Shown here one piece after another: positions 54,738 to 63,022 of a DNA stretch of 64,000 bases. Both the position numbers and the translations under genes were made by a program. Every line of letters begins with the position of its first letter. The stretch's first letter is position 1. Source of the DNA: Leptolyngbya sp. Cla-17. GTDB lineage: Bacteria > Cyanobacteriota > Cyanobacteriia > Leptolyngbyales > Leptolyngbyaceae. The notes under the pieces are model-generated. The model was not told the origin of the DNA. It searched no databases and saw only the letters and a list, made by a program, of their open reading frames with translations. Where the stretch lies: the NCBI RefSeq assembly GCF_016807185.1, contig NZ_JAEVYN010000001.1:992001-1056000 (forward strand). The letters run 5' to 3'.

Positions 54738-55925
54738 ATGATTCAACAAGACAGTATTGCTGCTCACGGCGGCCAATTGGTCAATCGCATCGCCACTACC
54801 GCTCAACGACAAGAGTTTTTGGATAAAGCGGATTATTTGCCAGTGGTGCAGGTCGATGAGCGCACCGTGTCTGATTTGGAGATGATTGCGATCGGGGGAT
54901 TCAGTCCGCTAACAGGCTTTATGGAAGAAGCAGACTACCTTTCGGTGGTCAATACCATGCGGTTAGCCAATGGCTTACCCTGGTCGATTCCGATTACGCT
55001 CTCGGTGACTGAAGAGGTGGCGGCACCGTTGAAAGAAGGCAGCTTAGTCCGGTTGGATGATTCCAAAGGGCGCTTTGTGGGAGTCTTGCAACTGACGCAA
55101 AAATATCACTACGACAAAAAGCAGGAAGCGCTGCATGTCTATCGCACCAACGAAGAAAAGCATCCTGGGGTGACTGTGGTGTATAACCAGGGCGCGATGA
55201 ATCTGGCAGGTTCAGTGTGGCTGTTGCAGCGCGATCCGCATTCCAAGCTTCCCCTTTACCAGATCGATCCGGCTGAGTCGCGATCGCTGTTCCGTGAAAA
55301 AGGCTGGAAAACCGTAGTAGGTTTTCAGACTCGCAACCCGATTCATCGCGCCCATGAATACATTATTAAGTGCGCGTTGGAAGTGGTGGATGGGTTATTT
55401 CTGCATCCGCTGGTGGGCGCAACGAAAGAAGATGACATTCCTGCCGATGTGCGAATGCGCTGCTACGAAATCATGCTGGAACATTACTTTCCCAAAGACC
55501 GCGTGATTTTGGCAATTAACCCCGCTGCTATGCGCTATGCCGGACCGCGTGAAGCAATTTTCCATGCTCTAGTGCGAAAAAACTATGGCTGTACTCACTT
55601 TATTGTGGGGCGTGACCACGCGGGTGTGGGCGATTACTATGGCACCTACGATGCTCAATATATTTTTGATGAGTTTAAGCCTGAGGAATTGGGTATTTTG
55701 CCGCTGAAGTTTGAACACGCTTTCTATTGCACACGCACGGAGGGCATGGCAACAACGAAAACTAGCCCTAGTCTGCCTGAGGAGCGGGTTCATCTATCGG
55801 GAACGAAGGTTCGCGAGATGCTGCGCCGAGGAGAACTACCGCCGCCGCAATTTTCTCGTCCTCAAGTCGCGGCTGAACTGGCACGGGCGATGAAGGTCTT
55901 TGCTGAAAATCAGTACGAAATCTAG
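54738..55925 (+). CDS. sat: Sulfate adenylyltransferase (ATP sulfurylase)
   Basis: 395 residues. Signatures include MIAIGGFSPLTGFMEEADYL, the ATP-binding GFQTRNPIHRAHEYI with the HxxH-like pattern, then VGRDHAGVGDYYGTYDAQ and the C-terminal LSGTKVREMLRRGELPP. It makes adenosine 5'-phosphosulfate from ATP and sulfate, the first step of assimilatory sulfate reduction. It is the dissimilatory/plant-type monofunctional form, without an APS kinase domain. Confidence 0.96.
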   Translation: MIQQDSIAAHGGQLVNRIATTAQRQEFLDKADYLPVVQVDERTVSDLEMIAIGGFSPLTGFMEEADYLSVVNTMRLANGLPWSIPITLSVTEEVAAPLKEGSLVRLDDSKGRFVGVLQLTQKYHYDKKQEALHVYRTNEEKHPGVTVVYNQGAMNLAGSVWLLQRDPHSKLPLYQIDPAESRSLFREKGWKTVVGFQTRNPIHRAHEYIIKCALEVVDGLFLHPLVGATKEDDIPADVRMRCYEIMLEHYFPKDRVILAINPAAMRYAGPREAIFHALVRKNYGCTHFIVGRDHAGVGDYYGTYDAQYIFDEFKPEELGILPLKFEHAFYCTRTEGMATTKTSPSLPEERVHLSGTKVREMLRRGELPPPQFSRPQVAAELARAMKVFAENQYEI

Positions 55926-56003
55926 CTTATCTCGTAGGTTGAGTCATCTACCGATGCCAGAGCGATCGCCTATCATCGAAGCAACGCTCCTGCACAAGTT
56001 TTG

Positions 56004-59000
56004 ATGGCTGAACTGGATTTTCGGGGCTACTTGCGATCGCTGCCTCACCCTAATTCTCAAGATTGGGGTGATCGCTATACGCCCACGCAAGTTGAATTGC
56101 CGTTGAAGGTGCAAACAGTTATCTCTCGCCAATCACAAGATCCGACCCAGCAGCGGCAAGAGCCGCCAGAACGCTTTGAGGTGCTGGATGGAGTGTTGAG
56201 ATTCGCATCTGACCATGTTTTGCTGGTTGGCAAACCTGGCTCCGGCAAATCGACTGCCTTACAACGATTGTGTTGTGAAGAAGCACAAAAAGCTTTAGCA
56301 GTCATCGAGAACGGACAAGTAGATTTCACCATTCCGGTTTTGGTTGAATTACGCGATCGCCGAGATGGTTCAGTCGCGAACTGGATTCAGAAGTCACTGC
56401 GAAGAGTGCGATTGGATGAGGCGACGATCGAAGATTTGCTACTCGCCGGACGGTTTTTGCTTCTATTTGATGGCTTGAATGAGTTGCCCACCAGCGATGC
56501 GTGGGCAGCCTTGGATGAATTTCAACGTGACCAGGACTTTTGCGCTAATCCTCGTATCTTCACCACACGAGAACTGGGAGCGGGAGCAGATTTAGGCATT
56601 GAGAAAAAGCTGGAAATGCTGCCGCTGACCGAACCACAGATGCGGCAGTTTATCGAAAACCGATTGCCTGGGCAAGCAGAGAGCCTATTGCGCCAACTCA
56701 AAGAACGCTTGCGAGAACTGGCAGAAACTCCCTTGCTCTTGAAAATTCTCTGCGATGTGGTGCAAGACAGCCCCGATGGACAACTACCGCAAAATCGAGG
56801 TGAGTTGTTTCGCCAAGAATTTGTCCGACGCTACGAGAAGTTCAAACCATCCCATACCTTACCCACTTCAGGTGATTCCCGCCGTTTCACCGCCGAATTG
56901 CTCCAGCATCTCGCCTTCACCATGATTCAAGGAGATCCCCACACTGATCCTTGCAAACCTACTTCTTCCTGGTTAACTATCTCCAAAACGAAAGCCGAGA
57001 AAGTTTTAGAAGATTACCTCACAGGTCGCGTTGAAACTCCGGCTCAAAATGCTAAAGCATGGCTGGAAGACCTGTTGAGATTTAAACTTTTGGTTGTTAA
57101 AGATCTTGACCACATCGAGTTCCTGCATCAACTGTTTCAGGAATACTATGCGGCTGAAAAACTATTAGCTTTGCTTCCCACACTCAGCCATGCCGAACTG
57201 AAGCAAGATTATTTGAATTATTTGAAATGGACAGAAGTGATCGCACTCATGCTGGGTTTACTCCATAACGAAACTCAAGCTTTGCAAACAGTAGACTTAT
57301 CTCTACAAGTTGATTTGAGGCTAGGAGCGAGATTAGCAGGAAGAGTGAAGTGGAGATTCCAGGAGCAAGCTGTGATGTTAGTCTCAAATCAAAAAGTAGA
57401 TGAAAATTTACAGAATGAATTATTAGGCGAGACACGCTCTAGCATAGCAGAGACAAAACTGCTAAATATTCTACGTGATTCAACTTCAAGTAGTCTTAGA
57501 AGTGCAGCCTTTGCATTAGGGAAAGCTGGGTCTAGTCTAGCAGTACCCAAACTACTTGAATTGGCAAAAGAGCTAGATGGTGGATTACGGCAAACAGCTT
57601 TTAATGCATTGGAAAAAATTGGAACAGATGCAGCAATTTTAGGATTGCTTGACTTCGTTACCAACAATTCAGATTTTGACGGATCTTATAGAGGAATTTG
57701 CTCTCTGTTAGCGATGGATTCCGATACGGCTATTCCAAAGTTATTCAAGACTCTCGAAAATTCCAATCACGATACTCGTTGGAGAATTGCTCATATTATT
57801 AGCTCAGTAGTTCCAGAACAATTCTCAAAGGAATTTCTAAAACTTCTATACCCTTTTCGAGAGAACCCAGATCCTGGAATACAAGAAGTTATTACTTGTA
57901 TTACCAATGAACTTAGTAAAAAAAATTCCCATTTGGAGTTCTTGATAACCGCTGAAATTAATTATTTAAACCATACACGTCCAGCTATGGACGCAATGTT
58001 TGAAAAGATGCGTTCACCAGACTGCGTTTTAAAGCTCTTAGATGATTTTGAGTCTTTAGATTGGATGGCACGTACAGGAATTGCTCGCACATTAGGAGAA
58101 ATCGGTCTAGAAATTGCAGTCCCAAAATTAATTGAAGCTTTAGAGGATTTGGAGCCGAGTGTACGTGAAGCAGCAGCCGAGGCTCTGGGGAAAATTAATT
58201 CCGATATTGCAGTACCACACTTACTTAAAGCTCTTGGTGACGAGGACTATAGAGTTCGTAATGCTACCACTAAAACATTGGTAGAAATTAGCTCTGAGAT
58301 GGCAATATTCGGGCTATTAACTGTTCTTAGACACACGGATTATTATGTACGACTGAATGCTGTTAGTGCCCTTTGTCAGATTGGTTCCGACTTAGCAGTA
58401 CCAGGCTTGATTGATCTTCTAAATGATTTAGATTTTACTGATATTCATGAGAAGACAGTTGAGGCTTTAGAAAATATTGGTAATCCTCAAGCTCTACTAA
58501 CTTTGTGGCAATACTACAAGAATATCCATTTCTGGTATGTGGCTAAATCTATTAATACAATTCAAAATCGTTGTGGGTTCTACAACTACGAAATAGCTCA
58601 GGTGTCAGTAGAGGAAAGGGAAAGGAAGAGAGGAAGTTTCACAAAGTCATCCATCACTTCAAATGATCAGCTTTACGACAATATTTTAATGACCATTTTT
58701 GATTCTGGTCGAAATATTGAATCAAGCCCAAAAGAGATCAGGAGTCTTGATGAAGAATCTCTCAGACACATTCTCATACATGCTGTTAATGCAAAGTACA
58801 GCAATGTGGCAGAAGCAGAAGCCTATAACAAAGGCGGAAAAACAGATATTTTGGTTCGTATTAATGGAGAAAAGATTTTAATAGCAGAGTGCAAAATATG
58901 GCATGGGGAAAATGGCTTAGCAAAGGCTCTTGATCAATTGCTTCAAAGATACGTTACTTGGCGCGATACAAAGCTTGCACTATTGATATTTAGCCGAAAT

Positions 59001-59177
59001 CAAAAATTTTCTGATGTAGTTCAAAAGATCCCTCAAGAAATTAAGCAGCATCAATACTTTGTTCGAGAAGGAAATAGTAATTTAAAGAAAGCGTGGTTTC
59101 GATTTACAGTTTGTTACCCGGACGATCGCGATCGCGAATTAACTTTAACCATCCTGGCTTTTGATATTCCTTCCTAA
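56004..59177 (+). CDS. NACHT-HEAT-PD-(D/E)XK protein, candidate antiphage NLR
   Basis: 1057 residues from ATG (TTG one codon earlier also in frame). Residues 70-290 are a NACHT/STAND ATPase: Walker A GKPGSGKST at 76-84, Walker B FLLLFDGLNEL at 151-161 with the NACHT-typical DGLNE, and the sensor region IFTTRELGAG. Residues about 470-860 are HEAT repeats (AVPKLLELAKELDGGLRQTA, AVPKLIEALEDLEPSVREAA, AVPHLLKALGDEDYRVRNAT), the likely sensor. The C-terminus is a PD-(D/E)XK nuclease: Asp948 in GGKTDILVRI, Glu962 and Lys964 in LIAECKIWHG, then ALDQLLQRYVTWRDTK. In known Avs proteins the nuclease is N-terminal; here the order is reversed. A toxin-antitoxin pair starts 13 bases downstream. The defence role is inferred from architecture, not shown. 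Confidence 0.85.
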   Translation: MAELDFRGYLRSLPHPNSQDWGDRYTPTQVELPLKVQTVISRQSQDPTQQRQEPPERFEVLDGVLRFASDHVLLVGKPGSGKSTALQRLCCEEAQKALAVIENGQVDFTIPVLVELRDRRDGSVANWIQKSLRRVRLDEATIEDLLLAGRFLLLFDGLNELPTSDAWAALDEFQRDQDFCANPRIFTTRELGAGADLGIEKKLEMLPLTEPQMRQFIENRLPGQAESLLRQLKERLRELAETPLLLKILCDVVQDSPDGQLPQNRGELFRQEFVRRYEKFKPSHTLPTSGDSRRFTAELLQHLAFTMIQGDPHTDPCKPTSSWLTISKTKAEKVLEDYLTGRVETPAQNAKAWLEDLLRFKLLVVKDLDHIEFLHQLFQEYYAAEKLLALLPTLSHAELKQDYLNYLKWTEVIALMLGLLHNETQALQTVDLSLQVDLRLGARLAGRVKWRFQEQAVMLVSNQKVDENLQNELLGETRSSIAETKLLNILRDSTSSSLRSAAFALGKAGSSLAVPKLLELAKELDGGLRQTAFNALEKIGTDAAILGLLDFVTNNSDFDGSYRGICSLLAMDSDTAIPKLFKTLENSNHDTRWRIAHIISSVVPEQFSKEFLKLLYPFRENPDPGIQEVITCITNELSKKNSHLEFLITAEINYLNHTRPAMDAMFEKMRSPDCVLKLLDDFESLDWMARTGIARTLGEIGLEIAVPKLIEALEDLEPSVREAAAEALGKINSDIAVPHLLKALGDEDYRVRNATTKTLVEISSEMAIFGLLTVLRHTDYYVRLNAVSALCQIGSDLAVPGLIDLLNDLDFTDIHEKTVEALENIGNPQALLTLWQYYKNIHFWYVAKSINTIQNRCGFYNYEIAQVSVEERERKRGSFTKSSITSNDQLYDNILMTIFDSGRNIESSPKEIRSLDEESLRHILIHAVNAKYSNVAEAEAYNKGGKTDILVRINGEKILIAECKIWHGENGLAKALDQLLQRYVTWRDTKLALLIFSRNQKFSDVVQKIPQEIKQHQYFVREGNSNLKKAWFRFTVCYPDDRDRELTLTILAFDIPS

Positions 59178-59190
59178 ATGGAGATTAGTT

Positions 59191-59436
59191 ATGGCTAAAA
59201 CACTAACCATTCAAATTCCAGATGGACTGGAACAGCAGCTAACGCTTCAAGCAGAGACACTCAATCTTTCTCTGGAAGAGTTTATCTTGCAGTCCTTAAC
59301 TCAGGTTATTTCACCCCATGATCCAGATGATGAATCGAAGGAGAGCGTCTTAGCAGGTCTGCGCCAAGCATGGCAGGAAACGCGCGCCGGTCAGACAATT
59401 CCACTTGAGCAATTGTGGGATGACATTGATGCCTGA
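59191..59436 (+). CDS. RelB/RHH-type antitoxin
   Basis: 81 residues from an ATG preceded by GGAG; the open frame extends 30 bases upstream into the NACHT gene. The N-terminal part (AKTLTIQIPDGLEQQLTLQA, then LNLSLEEFILQSL) is a short beta strand and two helices, as in ribbon-helix-helix antitoxins. The C-terminal tail (WQETRAGQTIPLEQLWDDID) would bind the toxin. It overlaps the toxin gene by eight bases. Confidence 0.82.
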   Translation: MAKTLTIQIPDGLEQQLTLQAETLNLSLEEFILQSLTQVISPHDPDDESKESVLAGLRQAWQETRAGQTIPLEQLWDDIDA

Positions 59437-59770
59437 CGAGCTTCCAATTGTGGTTCGGGCTGCACCTGAATTTCAACGAAGATTGCGTAAGCTTGCCAAA
59501 CGCTATCGTCAAATCCGTGACGATGTGCAGCCAGTTCTTGAGCAACTTCAAGCAGGTGACTTTGCGGGAGAGCAAATTTCGGGAGTCGGCTACACTGTTC
59601 TCAAAATCCGCATTAAAAACAGCGATATTCAAAAGGGAAAAAGCGCTGGCTATCGATTAATTTATCAGGTTGAATCCTCCACGGCTGTTTTGCTGTTACT
59701 GATTTACTCAAAATCAGATCAAGAAGATGTAACAGCAGCAGAAATTAGAGAGGCGATCAGTGAATCATAA
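59429..59770 (+). CDS. RelE/ParE-family toxin
   Basis: 113 residues from the ATG that overlaps the antitoxin stop. The fold is RelE-like: VVRAAPEFQRRLRKLAKRYR near the start, then VYTVLKIRIKNSD-type strands (actual YTVLKIRIKNSDIQKGKSAG) and YRLIYQVESSTAVLLLLIYS, ending KSDQEDVTAAEI. Family members cleave mRNA on the ribosome or poison gyrase. The pair probably adds stability to the adjacent NACHT gene or is an independent mobile module. Confidence 0.82.
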   Translation: MPDELPIVVRAAPEFQRRLRKLAKRYRQIRDDVQPVLEQLQAGDFAGEQISGVGYTVLKIRIKNSDIQKGKSAGYRLIYQVESSTAVLLLLIYSKSDQEDVTAAEIREAISES

Positions 59771-59891
59771 CTAACATGAAGTATCACCCAGAATACCAAG
59801 GGCGATCAATGATGGTTGATTCTGTAATTTCAAGAAACGTACTCTGCCATCCAGTTTAGTAGCGATCGTAAGTGATTGCGTTTCTTGCTCA

Positions 59892-61550
59892 CTACTTGCT
59901 GATGGATTCAAACGGTTCAGCGCCGAGGGGACTCGGAACCCACCCCGCGATCGCTTTGCGCTGTGCCACTAGCGGCTGTGAGTGAACAATGGGCAACCGA
60001 AGAACTTCTTGGTGCAAAATTTTATCTACTTGAGCATAGACCTTGGCTCTATCGGCTTGGGTTTGAAGCGCTCGTCCCTGATTCAAAAGTTGAGACACTG
60101 TTTCATTTTTCCAATTGCCGATGTCGGTGGTGGCACTAGGAGCATAGTGAGGAAAGTAGAAGCTATCGGGGTCGCCATAGTCCGCTGTCCAGCCCAGCAT
60201 GAATGATTGATAGCCAGGAGGCTTACGCCGCTCTGCTAGATAGGCTGCCCAATCCTTTGTTTTGAGGCTGACGCGAATGCCAACAGCGCTGAGGTCGGCG
60301 GCAAAGGCTTCGGCAATAGGTTTAGGCGTAGGAAAATAGGGGCGGGAAACGGGCATGTACCACAGTTCTAGATCAAACCCGTTGGGATAGCCTGCTTCCG
60401 TCAGTAACTGTTTGGCCTTTTGGGGATCAAAGGGATAGGCGGCAAGGGCAGAATCGTTTGCCCAGGCAACTGGCTCTGGTAAAAAGTGGGGGTCGTGTTT
60501 GCCTAAGCTGCCCCAAAACGCTTGAACGATCGCGGGGCGGTTAATAGCATAGGCGATCGCCTGCCGCACCTTTACATCCGACAATGGCTTATAGCTAGGA
60601 TTCAGCGCCAGATAGCCCACATTAAAAGATGGACGAGCGATCGCCGTTAAATTTGCATCTCCATCAATTTCTTTCTTTTGATCTGGTGCCAAATCCACGG
60701 TGAAATCGATCTGTCCAGCACGCAGTTGAGCTAGTCGTGCAGCAGGATCGGCAACAAAGCGGATGACGAGTTGGTTGGCTTTGGGAAACCCTGATCGCCA
60801 GTAGTTAGGATTTTTCTCTAAAACAATGCGATCGCCCGTGCGCCATTCTTTAAACACAAAGGGTCCGGTTCCCACTGCTAAGGAGCCCGGAGTGCCGTAT
60901 TTTGCTCCGGCTTTTTTAACGGCTGTCGGACTGGCAATGCCAAAAAAGGCTGAGCCGATCGCGTTGGGAAAGGCGGCAAACGGCTGCTTTAGCCCAAACT
61001 GCACCGTTGCCGAATCTACAACCGTCACGGATTGCACGATGGAATTGGGTGTGCCTTTGAATCCACCAAAGACCTGTGACCATACCTCATAAATTTTGCC
61101 TGCGTTGCGGTAGCCTTGGGGATTGCTGGCATCCCACCAGCGCTCGACATTAAACTTGACTGCTTCGGCATTGAAGTCTGTGCCATCTTGAAACTTGACC
61201 CCTTGCCGCAGTTTGAATGTCCAGGTTTTGCCATCGGCAGAGGCTTTCCACTCGGTTGCTAAGGCTGGCTGGAGGTCGGTTGTTCCGGGTTTAAACTCCA
61301 TCAGGCGATTATAAATTTGGTTTTGCACAATCAAGGAGTTGCCATCGGTGATATTTCCTGGCTCCAAGTTGACTGGCTGTCCGCCTGATCCATAGACTAA
61401 GGCGGATGAGGAAGATGCGGGGGTTCCACTGGAACTAGGTACGGAGGGTTGATTGCCTGCGGTGCAGTTGGTTAACACGATCGCGGCAAGAAACGCGATC
61501 GCTAGCCGCCAGCCTCGCCATTTTTGCATCTGCCATTTTTGCCAAATCAT
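59892..61550 (-). CDS. ABC transporter substrate-binding lipoprotein (SBP family 5)
   Basis: 552 residues. The N-terminus is a lipoprotein signal with lipobox LTNC (AIAFLAAIVLTNCTAGNQPS), so it is membrane anchored in the periplasm. The family 5 domain is shown by ATEWKASADGKTWTFKLRQG, VKFQDGTDFNAEAVKFNVER and VRQAIAYAINRPAIVQAFWG. The usual substrates are peptides, nickel or small solutes. No permease or ATPase genes are adjacent, so its transporter partners lie elsewhere. Confidence 0.92.
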   Translation of the reverse strand: MIWQKWQMQKWRGWRLAIAFLAAIVLTNCTAGNQPSVPSSSGTPASSSSALVYGSGGQPVNLEPGNITDGNSLIVQNQIYNRLMEFKPGTTDLQPALATEWKASADGKTWTFKLRQGVKFQDGTDFNAEAVKFNVERWWDASNPQGYRNAGKIYEVWSQVFGGFKGTPNSIVQSVTVVDSATVQFGLKQPFAAFPNAIGSAFFGIASPTAVKKAGAKYGTPGSLAVGTGPFVFKEWRTGDRIVLEKNPNYWRSGFPKANQLVIRFVADPAARLAQLRAGQIDFTVDLAPDQKKEIDGDANLTAIARPSFNVGYLALNPSYKPLSDVKVRQAIAYAINRPAIVQAFWGSLGKHDPHFLPEPVAWANDSALAAYPFDPQKAKQLLTEAGYPNGFDLELWYMPVSRPYFPTPKPIAEAFAADLSAVGIRVSLKTKDWAAYLAERRKPPGYQSFMLGWTADYGDPDSFYFPHYAPSATTDIGNWKNETVSQLLNQGRALQTQADRAKVYAQVDKILHQEVLRLPIVHSQPLVAQRKAIAGWVPSPLGAEPFESISK

Positions 61551-61740
61551 GTTTTCCCCTCTCCACCAAATTCCATCAAAGAACCTTACTTAGGATACGT
61601 CCTGATGCCAAATTTGTTTGGCAAACTATCCTCCTAAAAAATGAGTACAGTGTAGATCAGAGGGTTTTTCAGGATCAAAGCGCCTGCCTAGAAATCTTTG
61701 ATACACTAGATTAGTTCATATTTACTATTTTATCCAGTTC

Positions 61741-62034
61741 ATGAGAGCCAGCATTCAACAGCAGATATTGTTTATTCATCATGAAGATGTGCCGCAGTTC
61801 AAAAAGAGCGGCTCGGTGGTGCGGAACAGTTATTTTTGGGCACTGAAGGCGATCGCGGTTCACACTAAGCGACATGGCGACTGGGAATATGACCCCGAAG
61901 TATGGCTAGCACTTCAACGCCTATTACTTTCTTTTGCTGAATCGGGCTATCTTGGGCTGCGCGAAACCCAGTTAGAATTTGCTGTCGATCAAGAAATTCC
62001 ACCTGTGCTAAAGCTGGTGGCAACCTGGGAATAA
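61741..62034 (+). CDS. Conserved hypothetical protein
   Basis: 97 residues, soluble, mixed alpha/beta. It starts at an ATG shortly after an AT-rich promoter-like region. Segments such as FKKSGSVVRNSYFWALKAIA and LLLSFAESGYLGLRETQLEF look conserved, and GCGATCGC occurs inside. I know no function. It is divergent from the SBP gene and convergent with padR. Confidence 0.65.
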   Translation: MRASIQQQILFIHHEDVPQFKKSGSVVRNSYFWALKAIAVHTKRHGDWEYDPEVWLALQRLLLSFAESGYLGLRETQLEFAVDQEIPPVLKLVATWE

Positions 62035-62154
62035 GCCAAGAAATTTTTTTACGATAATGAAACTAGTACTCTATCCCGCGATCGTGTAATAGAAACTCTC
62101 CTCAACTCAGTGCTGCATCGTTAAAGCCAATGGCTTTTGGCTCTTAGGTAAAAA

Positions 62155-62778
62155 TCATCGCTCAGCCAAAATTGCATAAATATCCCGCTTCACTTGGTCT
62201 AGCAAGTCGCGGACTCGATTCATCTGCTCTACATCTCCACTCCGCGCTACTTGAGCTACCACCGTTGCCAATTCCGTCGCCGTGTTTCGTAACTCAGTAA
62301 ACGCTTGAGACTTGCCTGCCGCTGCCTCTCTTGCAGGATTGGGAGAACCGTTATCTTGTTGATTACGATCAGCTAAAAGCTGCCGACCCATATCGGTAAT
62401 TGTGTAAATGCGCTTGCCGCCTTCCGGCACACTGGTCAAAAAGCCGCCTTCCTCAAGCATTTGCAGCGTGGGATAGACTGAACCCGGACTCAGACGACGA
62501 AATCCTCCTTGGCGAGTTTCCATCTCTTTGATCAGGTCATAGCCATGGCTAGGATGATGAGATAGCAACTCCAAAAGAATGAACTTGACATCGCCACGTC
62601 GAACGCGAGTGTCATCAGGGCGATCGCCTAAAAAATCCTCATCTCGATGTCGTCCGTAAGGTCTTCCGAAGGGGCGATCGCGGGGTCTTCCGTGGTGAAA
62701 GCGATCGCTAACTGCTACTGGCTCAAAACCAACTTCTGCCCAGATTGGCATTGCCACATCGTTCCAAAACCTTCTCAT
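62155..62778 (-). CDS. PadR-family transcriptional regulator
   Basis: 207 residues. Residues about 60-140 are the winged-helix PadR domain (GDVKFILLELLSHHPSHGYD, then LIKEMETRQGGFRRLSPGSV and YPTLQMLEEGGFLTSV). The end is helical (LATVVAQVARSGDVEQMNRV), for dimerisation. The first 55 residues are an unusual Arg-rich extension (SDRFHHGRPRDRPFGRPYGR), often seen in cyanobacterial and actinobacterial PadR proteins. A 62-base perfect palindrome starts 12 bases before its start codon and is the obvious candidate operator. Confidence 0.9.
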   Translation of the reverse strand: MRRFWNDVAMPIWAEVGFEPVAVSDRFHHGRPRDRPFGRPYGRHRDEDFLGDRPDDTRVRRGDVKFILLELLSHHPSHGYDLIKEMETRQGGFRRLSPGSVYPTLQMLEEGGFLTSVPEGGKRIYTITDMGRQLLADRNQQDNGSPNPAREAAAGKSQAFTELRNTATELATVVAQVARSGDVEQMNRVRDLLDQVKRDIYAILAER

Positions 62779-62789
62779 TTTTTGTCATC

Positions 62790-62851
62790 CAATTACTGAG
62801 TTCAGTATAGCGATATATCGCGATATATCGCTATACTGAACTCAGTAATTG
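62790..62851. promoter_or_regulatory. Perfect 62-bp palindrome upstream of padR, candidate operator
   Basis: Two perfect 31-base arms with no loop. Each arm runs from CAATTACTGAGTTCAG through TATAGCGATATATCG to the centre. The inner part contains CGATATATCG twice in tandem, itself a 10-base palindrome. It lies in the divergent spacer between padR (start 12 bases away) and the epimerase gene. It could bind PadR dimers, acting on both genes, and could form a cruciform. The rest of the spacer shows nothing else. Confidence 0.85.
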
Positions 62852-63022
62852 ACAACATTAGGACGAAACACGGGTTGTTGCTGTAAATTTTCTGTTGGTA
62901 TGGCATCTGCGTCAGGGTGTGGCATTTAGGCAATCAACTTGACGACTCAATTGCCGACTGACTGCCGAATGTTACGCCTCTACAGATCTCTGCACTCAAC
63001 GGAAATTTATAGGTGAAAAAAT

